Source of the DNA: an uncultured Prevotellaceae bacterium
GTDB taxonomy: Bacteria; Bacteroidota; Bacteroidia; Bacteroidales; Bacteroidaceae
DNA: 34,830 nucleotides
Assembly (NCBI GenBank): GCA_900314985.1
Contig: OMXL01000037.1
Coordinates: 1-34,830, forward strand
Direction: 5' to 3'
Part shown: piece after piece, positions 1-6,348 of the stretch
Position numbering within the stretch: position 1 is the stretch's first letter
Layout of the letters: every line of letters starts with the position of its first letter
Made by a program: the position numbers and the translations under genes
The notes under the pieces: generated by a model
Told to the model about the DNA's origin: nothing
Seen by the model: the letters and a program-made list of their open reading frames with translations, nothing else
Databases searched by the model: none

Positions 1-492
1 ACGAGGGTTGTCGTAATGGATGCTTAACATGGCCTCTGGGGTGAAGTCGGAAATGATGGTCTGTACCAGACGAGGCTTCTCCATCGGTTCCTTCACCTCT
101 CCGTCCTTTTTCACGGCCTGCTGTTCATATAACTCATATTCCTTGTGTGCTTTGGCAAGCAACTGGCGGTCGTTCTCACGGATGGGCTGATACAGGAAAC
201 CCAATGGCGGTGTCTTACCAAGTCCAGGTCTGCCTACTAAAATCATGAACAAGGCACAACTGCTTACCCAGTTACCTTTAATCTTCACATGGTAGGTATT
301 ACCAATGGCTGTGGCATAGGCTGACAGAATGATGGATGCGGTATACTCCAGATTGAAGTTCTCGTAGGTCACCAAATCATAGATAATCCTCTGTATGCGC
401 TCAGGGAATACTTCCATTGGGAAACCTGTCTCGGCAACTCCCTCCACCTTGGCGTGAATCTGATTTACCAAATGGTCAGTGTCTATCAGCAT
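1..492 (-). CDS. DUF3987-type primase/helicase-like protein of mobile elements (N-terminal part, runs off the window)
   Basis: The reading frame is open for 164 codons and is cut by the window edge, so only the N-terminus is visible. It begins MLIDTDHLVNQIHAKVEG and contains a P-loop-like stretch GRPGLGKTPPLGF around residues 95-107, followed by an acidic/basic helix. This pattern is typical of DUF3987 proteins in Bacteroidetes mobile elements, which are thought to act in element replication; the assignment is from recognition, not alignment. The ATG overlaps the stop of the upstream HTH gene (ATGCTGA), implying translational coupling and one operon. What follows to the left, possibly relaxase and mobilisation genes, cannot be seen. 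Confidence 0.75.
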   Translation of the reverse strand, partial: MLIDTDHLVNQIHAKVEGVAETGFPMEVFPERIQRIIYDLVTYENFNLEYTASIILSAYATAIGNTYHVKIKGNWVSSCALFMILVGRPGLGKTPPLGFLYQPIRENDRQLLAKAHKEYELYEQQAVKKDGEVKEPMEKPRLVQTIISDFTPEAMLSIHYDNPR

Positions 493-671
493 AGCTTACC
501 TCCTTTCATTAGATTCAATACGTCATCATAACGATAGTACACCTTGCGCCCTCCTACCTTGATGGCATGAAGAAGTCCCTCATTGTTCCATCTCCATAAG
601 GTAGGAAAGCCAACATCCAGAATCTTGGCAGCATCCTTACGGTTGATGAAACGAACGCCATCAATCATCAT
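486..671 (-). CDS. Small helix-turn-helix (excisionase/HTH_17-like) protein
   Basis: A 61-residue DNA-binding protein with the typical excisionase-type winged HTH: a helix with RKDAAKILDVG, then PTLWRWNNEGLL, then a wing VGGRKVYYRYDDVLNLM. Such proteins act as recombination directionality factors or as regulators of element replication. The frame could extend to a GTG at 683, but ATG at 671 is preferred because it matches the usual N-terminus. A nine-codon reading frame (ATG at 706, stop at 680) sits just upstream and may be a leader peptide. The stop overlaps the start of the DUF3987 gene by 7 bases. A related HTH protein is encoded in the second element at 34063-34359. Confidence 0.8.
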   Translation of the reverse strand: MMIDGVRFINRKDAAKILDVGFPTLWRWNNEGLLHAIKVGGRKVYYRYDDVLNLMKGGKLC

Positions 672-757
672 GGGGTTAATCACTCATCAATAAAAATTTC
701 TTTCATCTGTTTAATTATTATGTTGTTTAATTATATTTTTTTTTCTCAAATGCGCTG

Positions 758-765
758 CAAAGGTA
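758..765 (-). promoter_or_regulatory. -7 box for the HTH/DUF3987 operon
   Basis: On the minus strand this reads TACCTTTG followed by CAGCG, a match to the Bacteroidetes -7 consensus TAnnTTTG. The start site would lie near 751, giving a leader of about 80 bases before the HTH gene. No clean -33 TTTG is seen at the expected distance. Confidence 0.55.
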
Positions 766-817
766 TCATATCCAGTACACATAGGCTGTCTCGTAAAATT
801 TTTATTCGTGACTTAAC

Positions 818-828
818 GTCTTTAAGAC
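818..828. promoter_or_regulatory. Palindrome between divergent promoters
   Basis: GTCTTTAAGAC is a perfect 11-base palindrome with a central T. It lies between the HTH promoter (758-765) and the AraC promoter (866-897), so it could be an operator for either divergent gene. Looser inverted repeats flank it: GTCTCGTAAAATT near 788 and AATTTTGAGAC near 840. The role is inferred from position only. Confidence 0.3.
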
Positions 829-865
829 TTTTGGACAATAATTTTGAGACTATTGTGCTATTTCC

Positions 866-897
866 TTTGGCTAGTTAGGTGATAATAATTACCTTTG
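866..897 (+). promoter_or_regulatory. Promoter of the AraC-type regulator
   Basis: TTTG at 866-869 and TACCTTTG at 890-897 are separated by 20 bases, an exact fit to the Bacteroidetes promoter. The predicted start site near 904 lies downstream of a GTG at 879 in the same frame, which rules out that GTG as the start codon and supports ATG 927. Confidence 0.7.
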
Positions 898-926
898 CAG
901 GCGATTTTACGAAATGCGAGGAAATC

Positions 927-1775
927 ATGAAGAAAGAGAAAAACTGTTTGACACCGATTGATGCATCCACTCGATACGAAGGTGGTAGGGTGCCGAGTCT
1001 GACAATAAACGGGTTTGGATGCTTCAAAGAGGCATTCGAGTATAAAATCACGACCAGTGAAGACTCGTACTTGCTTATCTTCTGTGACTTTGGCGAGGGA
1101 TTCTATTTACATAACGGGAAGAATGGAGTTATAAGGCAGGGGCAATACATGATTGTCAAGGAGTCTGACGGTTTTGCATGTTCCATCTATTTGCCAGTTG
1201 AGAGTATGATGATACATGTGTTGTCTTTTTACTATCGAGTTCCTTACACGATAACCACCAAGCACCCTGAGATTATACTCACTGATATAAAATCACGCGT
1301 TTATGGAGGGTGGAATATCTTCATGAGAGCGTGTAACATCTTATCAAATGAGAATGCCGTGGATAATCTTCCTTATGCATCAGCCCTTTTACTGAGTTTC
1401 ATAGAAGCAGAAAGGTATGTCAAAAATGAAGGGGTAGATGCTGGTTCGGCAAAGAGTGAACTGGTGGAGAAGGCCATACAGTATATGTACGACAACATCC
1501 AAAAAGACGTATCCATTGCTGACTTGCTGGAACATCTTGGCTGCTCGCGTAGCAAGCTGTTCAGGCATTTCAGAGACTATAAGACCGCAAGACCCCTTGA
1601 GTTCCTAAACGAAATCAGAATCAAGCGAGCCTGCAAACTATTAACAGACACCTCCCTGCATATCAATGAGATTTGCAGGGAGGTGGGAATCAACAATCAG
1701 GTGTACTTCACCAAATTGTTCACAAAGACTATCGGTATGTCACCAACGAAATATAGGAATACTCACAATGTTTAA
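927..1775 (+). CDS. AraC-family transcriptional regulator
   Basis: A 282-residue protein. The last 100 residues form a double-HTH AraC domain: VEKAIQYMYDNIQKDVSIAD opens the first HTH, LGCSRSKLFRHFRDY is its recognition helix, and ICREVGINNQVYFTKLF leads to the conserved TIGMSPTKYRN end. The N-terminal 180 residues resemble a cupin-like sensing domain but contain no motif I recognise. ATG 927 is chosen because the promoter lies upstream of it and the in-frame GTG at 879 would precede the transcript start. It is a single gene, convergent with the AlbA_2 gene, with a structured 226-base spacer between them. Its target and effector are unknown; as a gene inside an integrative element it may control element or cargo genes. 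Confidence 0.85.
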   Translation: MKKEKNCLTPIDASTRYEGGRVPSLTINGFGCFKEAFEYKITTSEDSYLLIFCDFGEGFYLHNGKNGVIRQGQYMIVKESDGFACSIYLPVESMMIHVLSFYYRVPYTITTKHPEIILTDIKSRVYGGWNIFMRACNILSNENAVDNLPYASALLLSFIEAERYVKNEGVDAGSAKSELVEKAIQYMYDNIQKDVSIADLLEHLGCSRSKLFRHFRDYKTARPLEFLNEIRIKRACKLLTDTSLHINEICREVGINNQVYFTKLFTKTIGMSPTKYRNTHNV

Positions 1776-1811
1776 TATATGCGTGCGCGTAATATGCGCG
1801 TAAAATTATAA

Positions 1812-1921
1812 TTTTTGCGAGCGAAGATTGTCTTGATTATCAGCAACTTATGTAGTTTGTAGTAAATCCTCGCTCGCAAAAAACGCTCGGAAACGCTCGG
1901 AATTTTATATTTTTCCGAGCG
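1812..1921. repeat. Cluster of inverted and direct repeats around CGAGCG
   Basis: An 18-bp inverted repeat with one mismatch joins 1812-1829 (TTTTTGCGAGCGAAGATT) to 1865-1882. It is followed by two tandem copies of ACGCTCGGAA (1883-1892, 1893-1902). A second inverted repeat pairs CGCTCGGAA at 1894-1902 with TTCCGAGCG at 1913-1921. The core CGAGCG/CGCTCG occurs five times in 110 bases. The region lies between convergent genes and could terminate transcription in both directions, but its size and internal copy number suggest a protein-binding or processing site. A further pair of GCGCGTAA copies sits just upstream, near 1785-1803. Confidence 0.7.
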
Positions 1922-2002
1922 ACCAAACAGATTCATTACCTTTTGTCCTGTTATGTATTTTACCTGCAATTCTTAGCCGTTTAAGCAGATACTCTATCCT
2001 TA

Positions 2003-3850
2003 TTATTCTAGAGTGCCTTTTATCCTGTATTTTTGCCTCGGATGATGTGGTACATCATACATCTTTTCTAAGACATCAGCCATTTGGACTAAAACATGGC
2101 TTTTGACATACCTAACATCACGACCTAGCTGGCCCGCGATTTGTTCTGCTGTTACCCAATCTGAACATATAATAATAACTTTTTCCCGTAGTTGCTCCTT
2201 TGTATATCTCTTCGGAAGTGTAACATTAGACTCCGAAGTGTAACATTCAAGTGTAACATTAGAGCCTGGAAGTGTAACATTAGACTTTGGAAGAGCAACA
2301 TTAGAGTCTGGAAGTGTAACATTAGCTTCTGGAAGAGCAACATTAGTCCCATAAACGTGATACTTGGTACCCCGTCCATGACCAGAAGACTCCAATAGAT
2401 GGTTGGCGCACATATCACTAAGCATCTTGGTGATGTCGGCACGATGGATGTCCAAGGCATACTGCAATCTCTCATTGGTTATCTCTTCCTCTGAGTAAGC
2501 CATCGCCAATGCCATCAGCTGTGGCTGCGGCAGTTGTTCTACTCGTTCTCCAAACAATTTGATTAGCCCATTCTTGACGTTTTCATCCAATAGAGATTCC
2601 ATAGACATGGTGAGAATCACCTTGTTTGGCCGACTCCTCTCAACAATATACGGACGTTTCCAGTTCTGCTTCTCCCAGCCATGAACAATCTTGTCTGCTC
2701 CACTGCCAGCCTTCTCGGCAGAACCGAGGAAGGTAAACATTGTCTGCAGATACTTGTTTCTACAAATACTCTCACCTCCATGATAGAATTGTTTTGGAGA
2801 GATAAGCATAGTGCCAGGATTCGAGAACACCATCTTATTAGGGTACTTGTAGACATTCAACGTGGCGTTCTCTGTGTGGTCAGCATGAACTAGCATATTG
2901 GCTAATGCTTCTCTGACTGCTACATGAGCGGGCGTTTCCGTCTTCCGCTGGTTGTCCTCTAAAATGAACGGTTTCGGTAGGAAGTTCTGCAGAATAGGCA
3001 GTACCCTGCTATAGAACTGGAATAGGTTTGACTCCCAGTTGCCATCAGGACAGATTCGATCCACCCAACGGCTATCCTTATCGGTTATCTCCTGATAGTC
3101 AGGGAAGAAGTTCGGATTCTCGTCCATAATGGCACTATAAGTACCAAACATCAGCAGGCCTGCGTATGTCAGTCCGTATTCGCCTGTCTTCCTATCCTTC
3201 CTGAACACATTAAGCTTTTCCAAGAATTGGTCTTCAGGCAATTTGTTCCAAACATGATCAGGATTCCATTGCTCAAAACGGCGACGATACTGCTGAATAG
3301 AGGCAGGATCCAAATCTTCCTTGCTGAAGTTCTGTAGGACACGGCCATCAATGGGACTTGCAAGGTTGGCATCAGAGAACATGCTGTTTACTTCCTCACG
3401 AGAACAATGATAGTCGCCGTCAAGGTCGCGACGATAAGTGCCGGTATAAGGATCAAGCCCGCAATAAACAGGCTTCAAGCTCCTATCAACACGAGGAATA
3501 TAGAAGAACAAGAAGTGAACACCTCTGAATTCGACATCGTACACATCATCTTCTTTCAACAGGGCAATGTTGACATTTTGCTTACTGTGCATACCATTGA
3601 AGAAGTCCTTCTTATACTTGGAAATCTGTGTTTCGTCAAGTCCATCAAGTATAAGATTGTCGCCATCTTCTTTCACACCAAACACAATGGCACCGCCATT
3701 GGTATTGGCAAATGAAGAATAGGTAGACCAGAAGGATTTGGGGAATCCTCCAGCTGCCGTCTTGAATTCCAACTCGTCAGACTCCTTGTCCTGCAACAGC
3801 CGTTCAAATTCAGGTTGCAAATCCTCGTATTTATAAATTCGCCTTGCCAT
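2003..3850 (-). CDS. AlbA_2 (Schlafen-type) domain protein with GHKL-like ATPase region and C-terminal HTH
   Basis: A 615-residue protein. The N-terminus (residues about 24-150) has the AlbA_2 pattern: DELEFKTAAGG, then FANTNGGAIVFGVKED. Residues about 305-400 resemble the divergent-AAA/HATPase_c_4 domain, with AHVAVREALANMLVHADH and LGSAEKAGSGADKI. Residues about 420-495 look like winged-helix DNA-binding. A repetitive linker of NV(A/T)LP units covers about 500-546, then a final HTH-like segment (TAEQIAGQLGRDVRYV). Proteins of this layout are usually annotated as putative transcriptional regulators or ATP-binding proteins; their biochemical role is not settled and some lie in defence loci. 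A promoter-like -7 box lies at 3883-3890. The gene sits between the recombinase and the AraC gene, so it is element cargo. Confidence 0.8.
   Translation of the reverse strand: MARRIYKYEDLQPEFERLLQDKESDELEFKTAAGGFPKSFWSTYSSFANTNGGAIVFGVKEDGDNLILDGLDETQISKYKKDFFNGMHSKQNVNIALLKEDDVYDVEFRGVHFLFFYIPRVDRSLKPVYCGLDPYTGTYRRDLDGDYHCSREEVNSMFSDANLASPIDGRVLQNFSKEDLDPASIQQYRRRFEQWNPDHVWNKLPEDQFLEKLNVFRKDRKTGEYGLTYAGLLMFGTYSAIMDENPNFFPDYQEITDKDSRWVDRICPDGNWESNLFQFYSRVLPILQNFLPKPFILEDNQRKTETPAHVAVREALANMLVHADHTENATLNVYKYPNKMVFSNPGTMLISPKQFYHGGESICRNKYLQTMFTFLGSAEKAGSGADKIVHGWEKQNWKRPYIVERSRPNKVILTMSMESLLDENVKNGLIKLFGERVEQLPQPQLMALAMAYSEEEITNERLQYALDIHRADITKMLSDMCANHLLESSGHGRGTKYHVYGTNVALPEANVTLPDSNVALPKSNVTLPGSNVTLECYTSESNVTLPKRYTKEQLREKVIIICSDWVTAEQIAGQLGRDVRYVKSHVLVQMADVLEKMYDVPHHPRQKYRIKGTLE
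2212..2350 (-). repeat. In-frame 21-bp repeats encoding NV(A/T)LP heptads
   Basis: Within the AlbA_2 gene the sequence encodes five contiguous seven-residue units of the form (T/A/S)NV(A/T)LP(E/D/K/G), then a short spacer YTSE and a sixth unit. At the DNA level each unit is 21 bp and built around a shared AGTGTAACATTAG-like block (plus-strand reading). Because the unit is a multiple of three, copy-number changes would lengthen or shorten the linker without breaking the frame. Confidence 0.85.
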
Positions 3851-3882
3851 TTTTTTCTTATACCTTATTATATATAGAGTGC

Positions 3883-3890
3883 AAAATTAC
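3883..3890 (-). promoter_or_regulatory. -7 box for the AlbA_2/ATPase gene
   Basis: The minus strand reads TAATTTTG followed by CACTC, matching TAnnTTTG. It is 33 bases before the ATG at 3850. The -33 element is not clear. Confidence 0.5.
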
Positions 3891-3942
3891 ACAATTCCTT
3901 TGATTTATAATCCAATTTCAGTCCAAATTCGTGAAAAATGCG

Positions 3943-3992
3943 CGATAAGCTGCCAAAAGTATGCTTTTTTACCCACATTTGGCAACTTATCG
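3943..3992. repeat. 15-bp inverted repeat downstream of the recombinase gene
   Basis: CGATAAGCTGCCAAA at 3943-3957 pairs with 3978-3992 with a single mismatch that becomes G-U in RNA; the spacer is 20 bases. It begins 14 bases past the recombinase stop and precedes the AlbA_2 promoter, so it may be the terminator of the recombinase transcript or a binding site. Confidence 0.6.
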
Positions 3993-4005
3993 GCACTTTT
4001 TGGCC

Positions 4006-5382
4006 TTAAATACCCTTTTCTGTCATCATCTTCAGCAGCAATTCTTTCATTTCTTTCTTCGACAGCTTATCAATGTTGATAGGCTCCTCTTTCTGTCCAA
4101 TATTCAGCAGTTTACTATTGTTGCGGAAACGAATCTCCAAGGGGTACATATCCTGATACCCACTGGTCACGTCGTTGCCATGAGAATGAGCCATGCTCTC
4201 AGAAATATATTGTTCCTCTACTCCTGCCAGTTTCAAATTGGTGGCAAACGAGTGACGGGCCCAGGTTCCAGACACCACCTTGTCCCAGCCGAGAACATCT
4301 TTGCAAATGCGAATCATACGGTCTTTGATGTTCGAGTTCTCTTGTACTGTCATCTTTCGACGTTGCGATTCGTCTGTCACTCCTTTGAATATCTGGGGGA
4401 ACACATAGGCATCCTTTTCCGGTTTGGCTCCGATTTCATCAAGGATAACCTGTAACGGCTCAATGATAGGAACAATTACCACAGACATGTCGTTACTTCT
4501 GGCCGATGTCTTCTTACGCATAAACTCAAATGCCTTTCCACCCTCGGCAAAGTAAGTACGGTTGTATTGCAATCGTCCAGCATCTGTCAGGTTAAAGCCA
4601 TTGCAGAGATACTGTGCCAAGAATAGTCCCAACGACTCATGTGCTCGTGCCTTGTATGCAGGATCCCATGTGTCAGGGTAATTCTTCTCAGTAAAAACTT
4701 GATATAACTTCGTCATTTCGTCCACGCTCAGGTAGGACTGTTGGCGACGCTTGCCACGAGGAATAGAGATGAGTGTCTTATCTTTATTAGAAAAAGGATA
4801 TTTGTCTTCTGTCAGAAATCCTTGGCGGATGCATTCATTCCAAACCACGCGACAGGTACGGAGATACATGCCACGCGTAGCATCGGCTATCTTCCCTGTT
4901 AATACTCCATCAATATAGACTCCATTCTGCATGGCATCGTTCCACTTGTTGATGACATTCTTGTCCACCTTGAAGCCTCTTACATCACCCGCATACTTCT
5001 GAAAGGAGTTGAGTGCCCACTGGTAATTTTCTGCAGTACCAACCCTGTCTTCTGCTTTCATTTTGGCGATTATTCCTTCCCAAACACCTATAAAGGATGT
5101 CTCGTGATGTTCCTCCATCGCTTCTCCCGACAGATAAGTACGAATGAGTTCGAGGGTCAATGGTTGCCTTTGGCTCAACTTCTCCACTTTTTCCCGATAG
5201 CCTTCCAGTACATTCTGCCATTCAGTCCGTACTGGCATGAGTAAACTCTTGGCTCCTTTCACGCTGCACACATCGTTGAAGTACTTCTCGCTTTGATAGT
5301 CCATGTCCTTCAACTTATAGTAATAACGTTTTGCCGCCACTTTGCTGCACTTGATAGATGTCTTTAAATCCTTCATAATCAT
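4006..5382 (-). CDS. Tyrosine recombinase (element integrase)
   Basis: A 458-residue site-specific recombinase. The N-terminal 200 residues are an Arm/SAM-like DNA-binding region. The catalytic half shows KKTSARSNDM (beta-hairpin Lys), TWARHSFATNL (box II Arg), then MAHSHGNDVTSGYQDMY with the late His and the candidate nucleophile Tyr. The usual box I Arg is not evident: the segment reads YLCNGFNLTDAGRL. The usual first His of HxxR is Thr here. These substitutions recall the IntDOT-like group of Bacteroides recombinases. The gene lies about 180 bases from the tRNA fragment and presumably integrates the element there. The ATG at 5382 is used, though ATG at 5376 is equally good. Three 11-bp repeats lie in its leader. 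Confidence 0.88.
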   Translation of the reverse strand: MIMKDLKTSIKCSKVAAKRYYYKLKDMDYQSEKYFNDVCSVKGAKSLLMPVRTEWQNVLEGYREKVEKLSQRQPLTLELIRTYLSGEAMEEHHETSFIGVWEGIIAKMKAEDRVGTAENYQWALNSFQKYAGDVRGFKVDKNVINKWNDAMQNGVYIDGVLTGKIADATRGMYLRTCRVVWNECIRQGFLTEDKYPFSNKDKTLISIPRGKRRQQSYLSVDEMTKLYQVFTEKNYPDTWDPAYKARAHESLGLFLAQYLCNGFNLTDAGRLQYNRTYFAEGGKAFEFMRKKTSARSNDMSVVIVPIIEPLQVILDEIGAKPEKDAYVFPQIFKGVTDESQRRKMTVQENSNIKDRMIRICKDVLGWDKVVSGTWARHSFATNLKLAGVEEQYISESMAHSHGNDVTSGYQDMYPLEIRFRNNSKLLNIGQKEEPINIDKLSKKEMKELLLKMMTEKGI

Positions 5383-5407
5383 AGTCTGTTGCTATACCTC
5401 TGAGCGG

Positions 5408-5440
5408 TTTGCGAACAATTTGCGAACAAAATGCGAACAA
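5408..5440. repeat. Three tandem 11-bp repeats in the recombinase leader
   Basis: TTTGCGAACAA (5408-5418), the same again (5419-5429), and AATGCGAACAA (5430-5440) are directly adjacent. They lie between the recombinase promoter and its ATG and about 125 bases from the attachment site. The 11-bp spacing is close to one DNA turn, so copies would face the same side, as expected for recombinase arm-type sites or an autoregulatory operator. The role is inferred. Confidence 0.75.
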
Positions 5441-5485
5441 AATCGCTCGATAATTAAGATTTCTCTAAGTTCTCTATTTTGGCTG

Positions 5486-5493
5486 CAAAATTA
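5486..5493 (-). promoter_or_regulatory. -7 box for the recombinase gene
   Basis: The minus strand reads TAATTTTG followed by CAGCC. Transcription would start near 5479, giving a leader of nearly 100 bases that contains the three 11-bp repeats. Confidence 0.5.
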
Positions 5494-5565
5494 GTAAATA
5501 TCTGATAAACAACCAAATAGAAAACAAGAAAATATTTTGTGAAATCTTAAAATATCTTACTTTAA

Positions 5566-5611
5566 CAGACTCATAATCTGGAGGTCCCAGGTTCAAGCCC
5601 TGGCTGGTCCA
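5566..5611 (+). other. Attachment site: 3' fragment of a tRNA(CAT) gene
   Basis: The fragment has an anticodon arm with loop CTCATAA (anticodon CAT at 5572-5574), a variable region AGGTC, a perfect 5-bp T arm (CCAGG / TTCAAGC / CCTGG, 5587-5603), the acceptor strand CTGGTCC and discriminator A (5611). The outer anticodon pair is broken at 5565 and nothing upstream resembles a D arm or 5' acceptor strand (GGACCAG expected). So this is the duplicated 3' end left by integration, not a functional tRNA. CAT could be elongator Met or tRNA-Ile2; the 3' half alone does not decide. Confidence 0.82.
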
Positions 5612-5619
5612 CACTAAAC

Positions 5620-5654
5620 AATAAGTGCTCAACGCATTGCGCTGAGCACTTATT
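5620..5654. terminator. Strong hairpin between the tRNA end and the PorT-like gene
   Basis: AATAAGTGCTCA (5620-5631) pairs perfectly with 5643-5654, and the loop contains a further CGC/GCG pairing around ATT. It lies 8 bases after the tRNA fragment and 21 bases past the stop of the convergent PorT-like gene. It probably ended tRNA transcription before the element inserted and serves the barrel gene from the other side. The T-run is weak. Confidence 0.65.
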
Positions 5655-5675
5655 GTATGTGTTGTGATGAGTGGC

Positions 5676-6260
5676 TTAGAAGAAGTAGGCCAGAGAAACC
5701 TGCCAAGCGTTGAACTTAGCACTGCCAATCTCCTGCATGACACCAGCGGCATCCTTACCCTTCATCTCACCAGTCTTGCCCAAGGCGATGTTGCTCAGGA
5801 CAGTGGCACCGATACCGATGTTGGCACTGAGGTTAGAAGACTTCAGCGTCCACTCGGCAGCATCACCTGCCCAATCCTTGTCACCGCTCAGCTTGAAACC
5901 GAACTGAGGACCTGCAAATGCGAATACCTCGGCAACAGAACCCAGGCCAAAACCGTAACGTACGTTGATGGGAATCTGAATAGATGAAGACTTGATGACC
6001 TCGTCGCCAGCCTTACCTTCACGCTGGTCGTAGAGCGCAGAAGCGTCGATGCCCAGACCAACGATAGGAAGTGTGAACTTAACGGTCGGACCTACAAAGA
6101 AACCAGTGCGGCTCTTAACAGCCTCTCCAGCATTTTCTGCAGCTTCTTTAACTGAAACGTTTGACATGTTCAGACCAGCCTGGATACCCCAGCTAAACTG
6201 TGCTTTTGAAGGCATTGCAAAAGCGGCAGCCAACAGCACTACAGCGAATAATTTTTTCAT
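5676..6260 (-). CDS. PorT-like outer-membrane beta-barrel protein
   Basis: A 194-residue secreted protein. The N-terminus MKKLFAVVLLAAAFAMPSKA is a clear signal peptide, followed directly by QFSWGIQAGLNMSNVSV, the entry typical of PorT/OMP_b-brl_2 family barrels. The rest alternates hydrophobic and polar residues and ends in a terminal aromatic, SLAYFF, as outer-membrane barrels do. The frame is open up to 6314, but ATG 6260 is chosen because it starts the signal peptide and the promoter-like box at 6302-6309 lies upstream. Functions in this broad family vary; PorT itself aids T9SS secretion in Porphyromonas, but this could be any small barrel of the family. It is a single gene, next to but separate from the T9SS operon. 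Confidence 0.82.
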   Translation of the reverse strand: MKKLFAVVLLAAAFAMPSKAQFSWGIQAGLNMSNVSVKEAAENAGEAVKSRTGFFVGPTVKFTLPIVGLGIDASALYDQREGKAGDEVIKSSSIQIPINVRYGFGLGSVAEVFAFAGPQFGFKLSGDKDWAGDAAEWTLKSSNLSANIGIGATVLSNIALGKTGEMKGKDAAGVMQEIGSAKFNAWQVSLAYFF

Positions 6261-6301
6261 AATCGATTGTTTTAATAAATGGTTGTACTTGTTACTGAGG
6301 G

Positions 6302-6309
6302 CAAAAGTA
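6302..6309 (-). promoter_or_regulatory. -7 box for the PorT-like gene
   Basis: The minus strand reads TACTTTTG followed by CCCTC. The start near 6295 gives a 35-base leader ahead of ATG 6260 and argues against the longer frame beginning at 6314. Confidence 0.55.
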
Positions 6310-6348
6310 AGCATTTATTCTGATATATCCAACATTTTTTGCCATTTT

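Larger units (their letters stand above)
1..5611. mobile_element. Right end of a tRNA-targeted integrative element
   Basis: This segment holds a DUF3987-type protein, an excisionase-like HTH gene, an AraC regulator, an AlbA_2/ATPase protein and a tyrosine recombinase. It ends at a 3' fragment of a tRNA gene (5566-5611) with no 5' half. That arrangement is the usual product of integration into the 3' end of a tRNA gene: the fragment is the distal attachment site, and the intact tRNA should lie beyond the left edge of the window. The recombinase is the gene nearest the junction, as expected. The segment is visibly more A+T-rich than the neighbouring T9SS region. The left boundary is outside the window, and no conjugation genes are seen here. 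Confidence 0.8.

Noticed and set aside
1772-1969. 65-codon minus-strand frame between the AraC and AlbA_2 genes
   Set aside because: It runs through the inverted/direct repeat block, encodes the repeats as RARIY-type fragments, and has no start signal; it is better explained as non-coding structure.
5540-5611. Complete functional tRNA gene
   Set aside because: Only the anticodon arm, T arm and 3' acceptor strand are present; no D arm or 5' acceptor strand precedes them.
5474-5752. 92-codon minus-strand frame across the tRNA fragment
   Set aside because: It crosses the attachment site, the hairpin and the 3' end of the PorT-like gene, so it would have been created by integration; no homology recognised.
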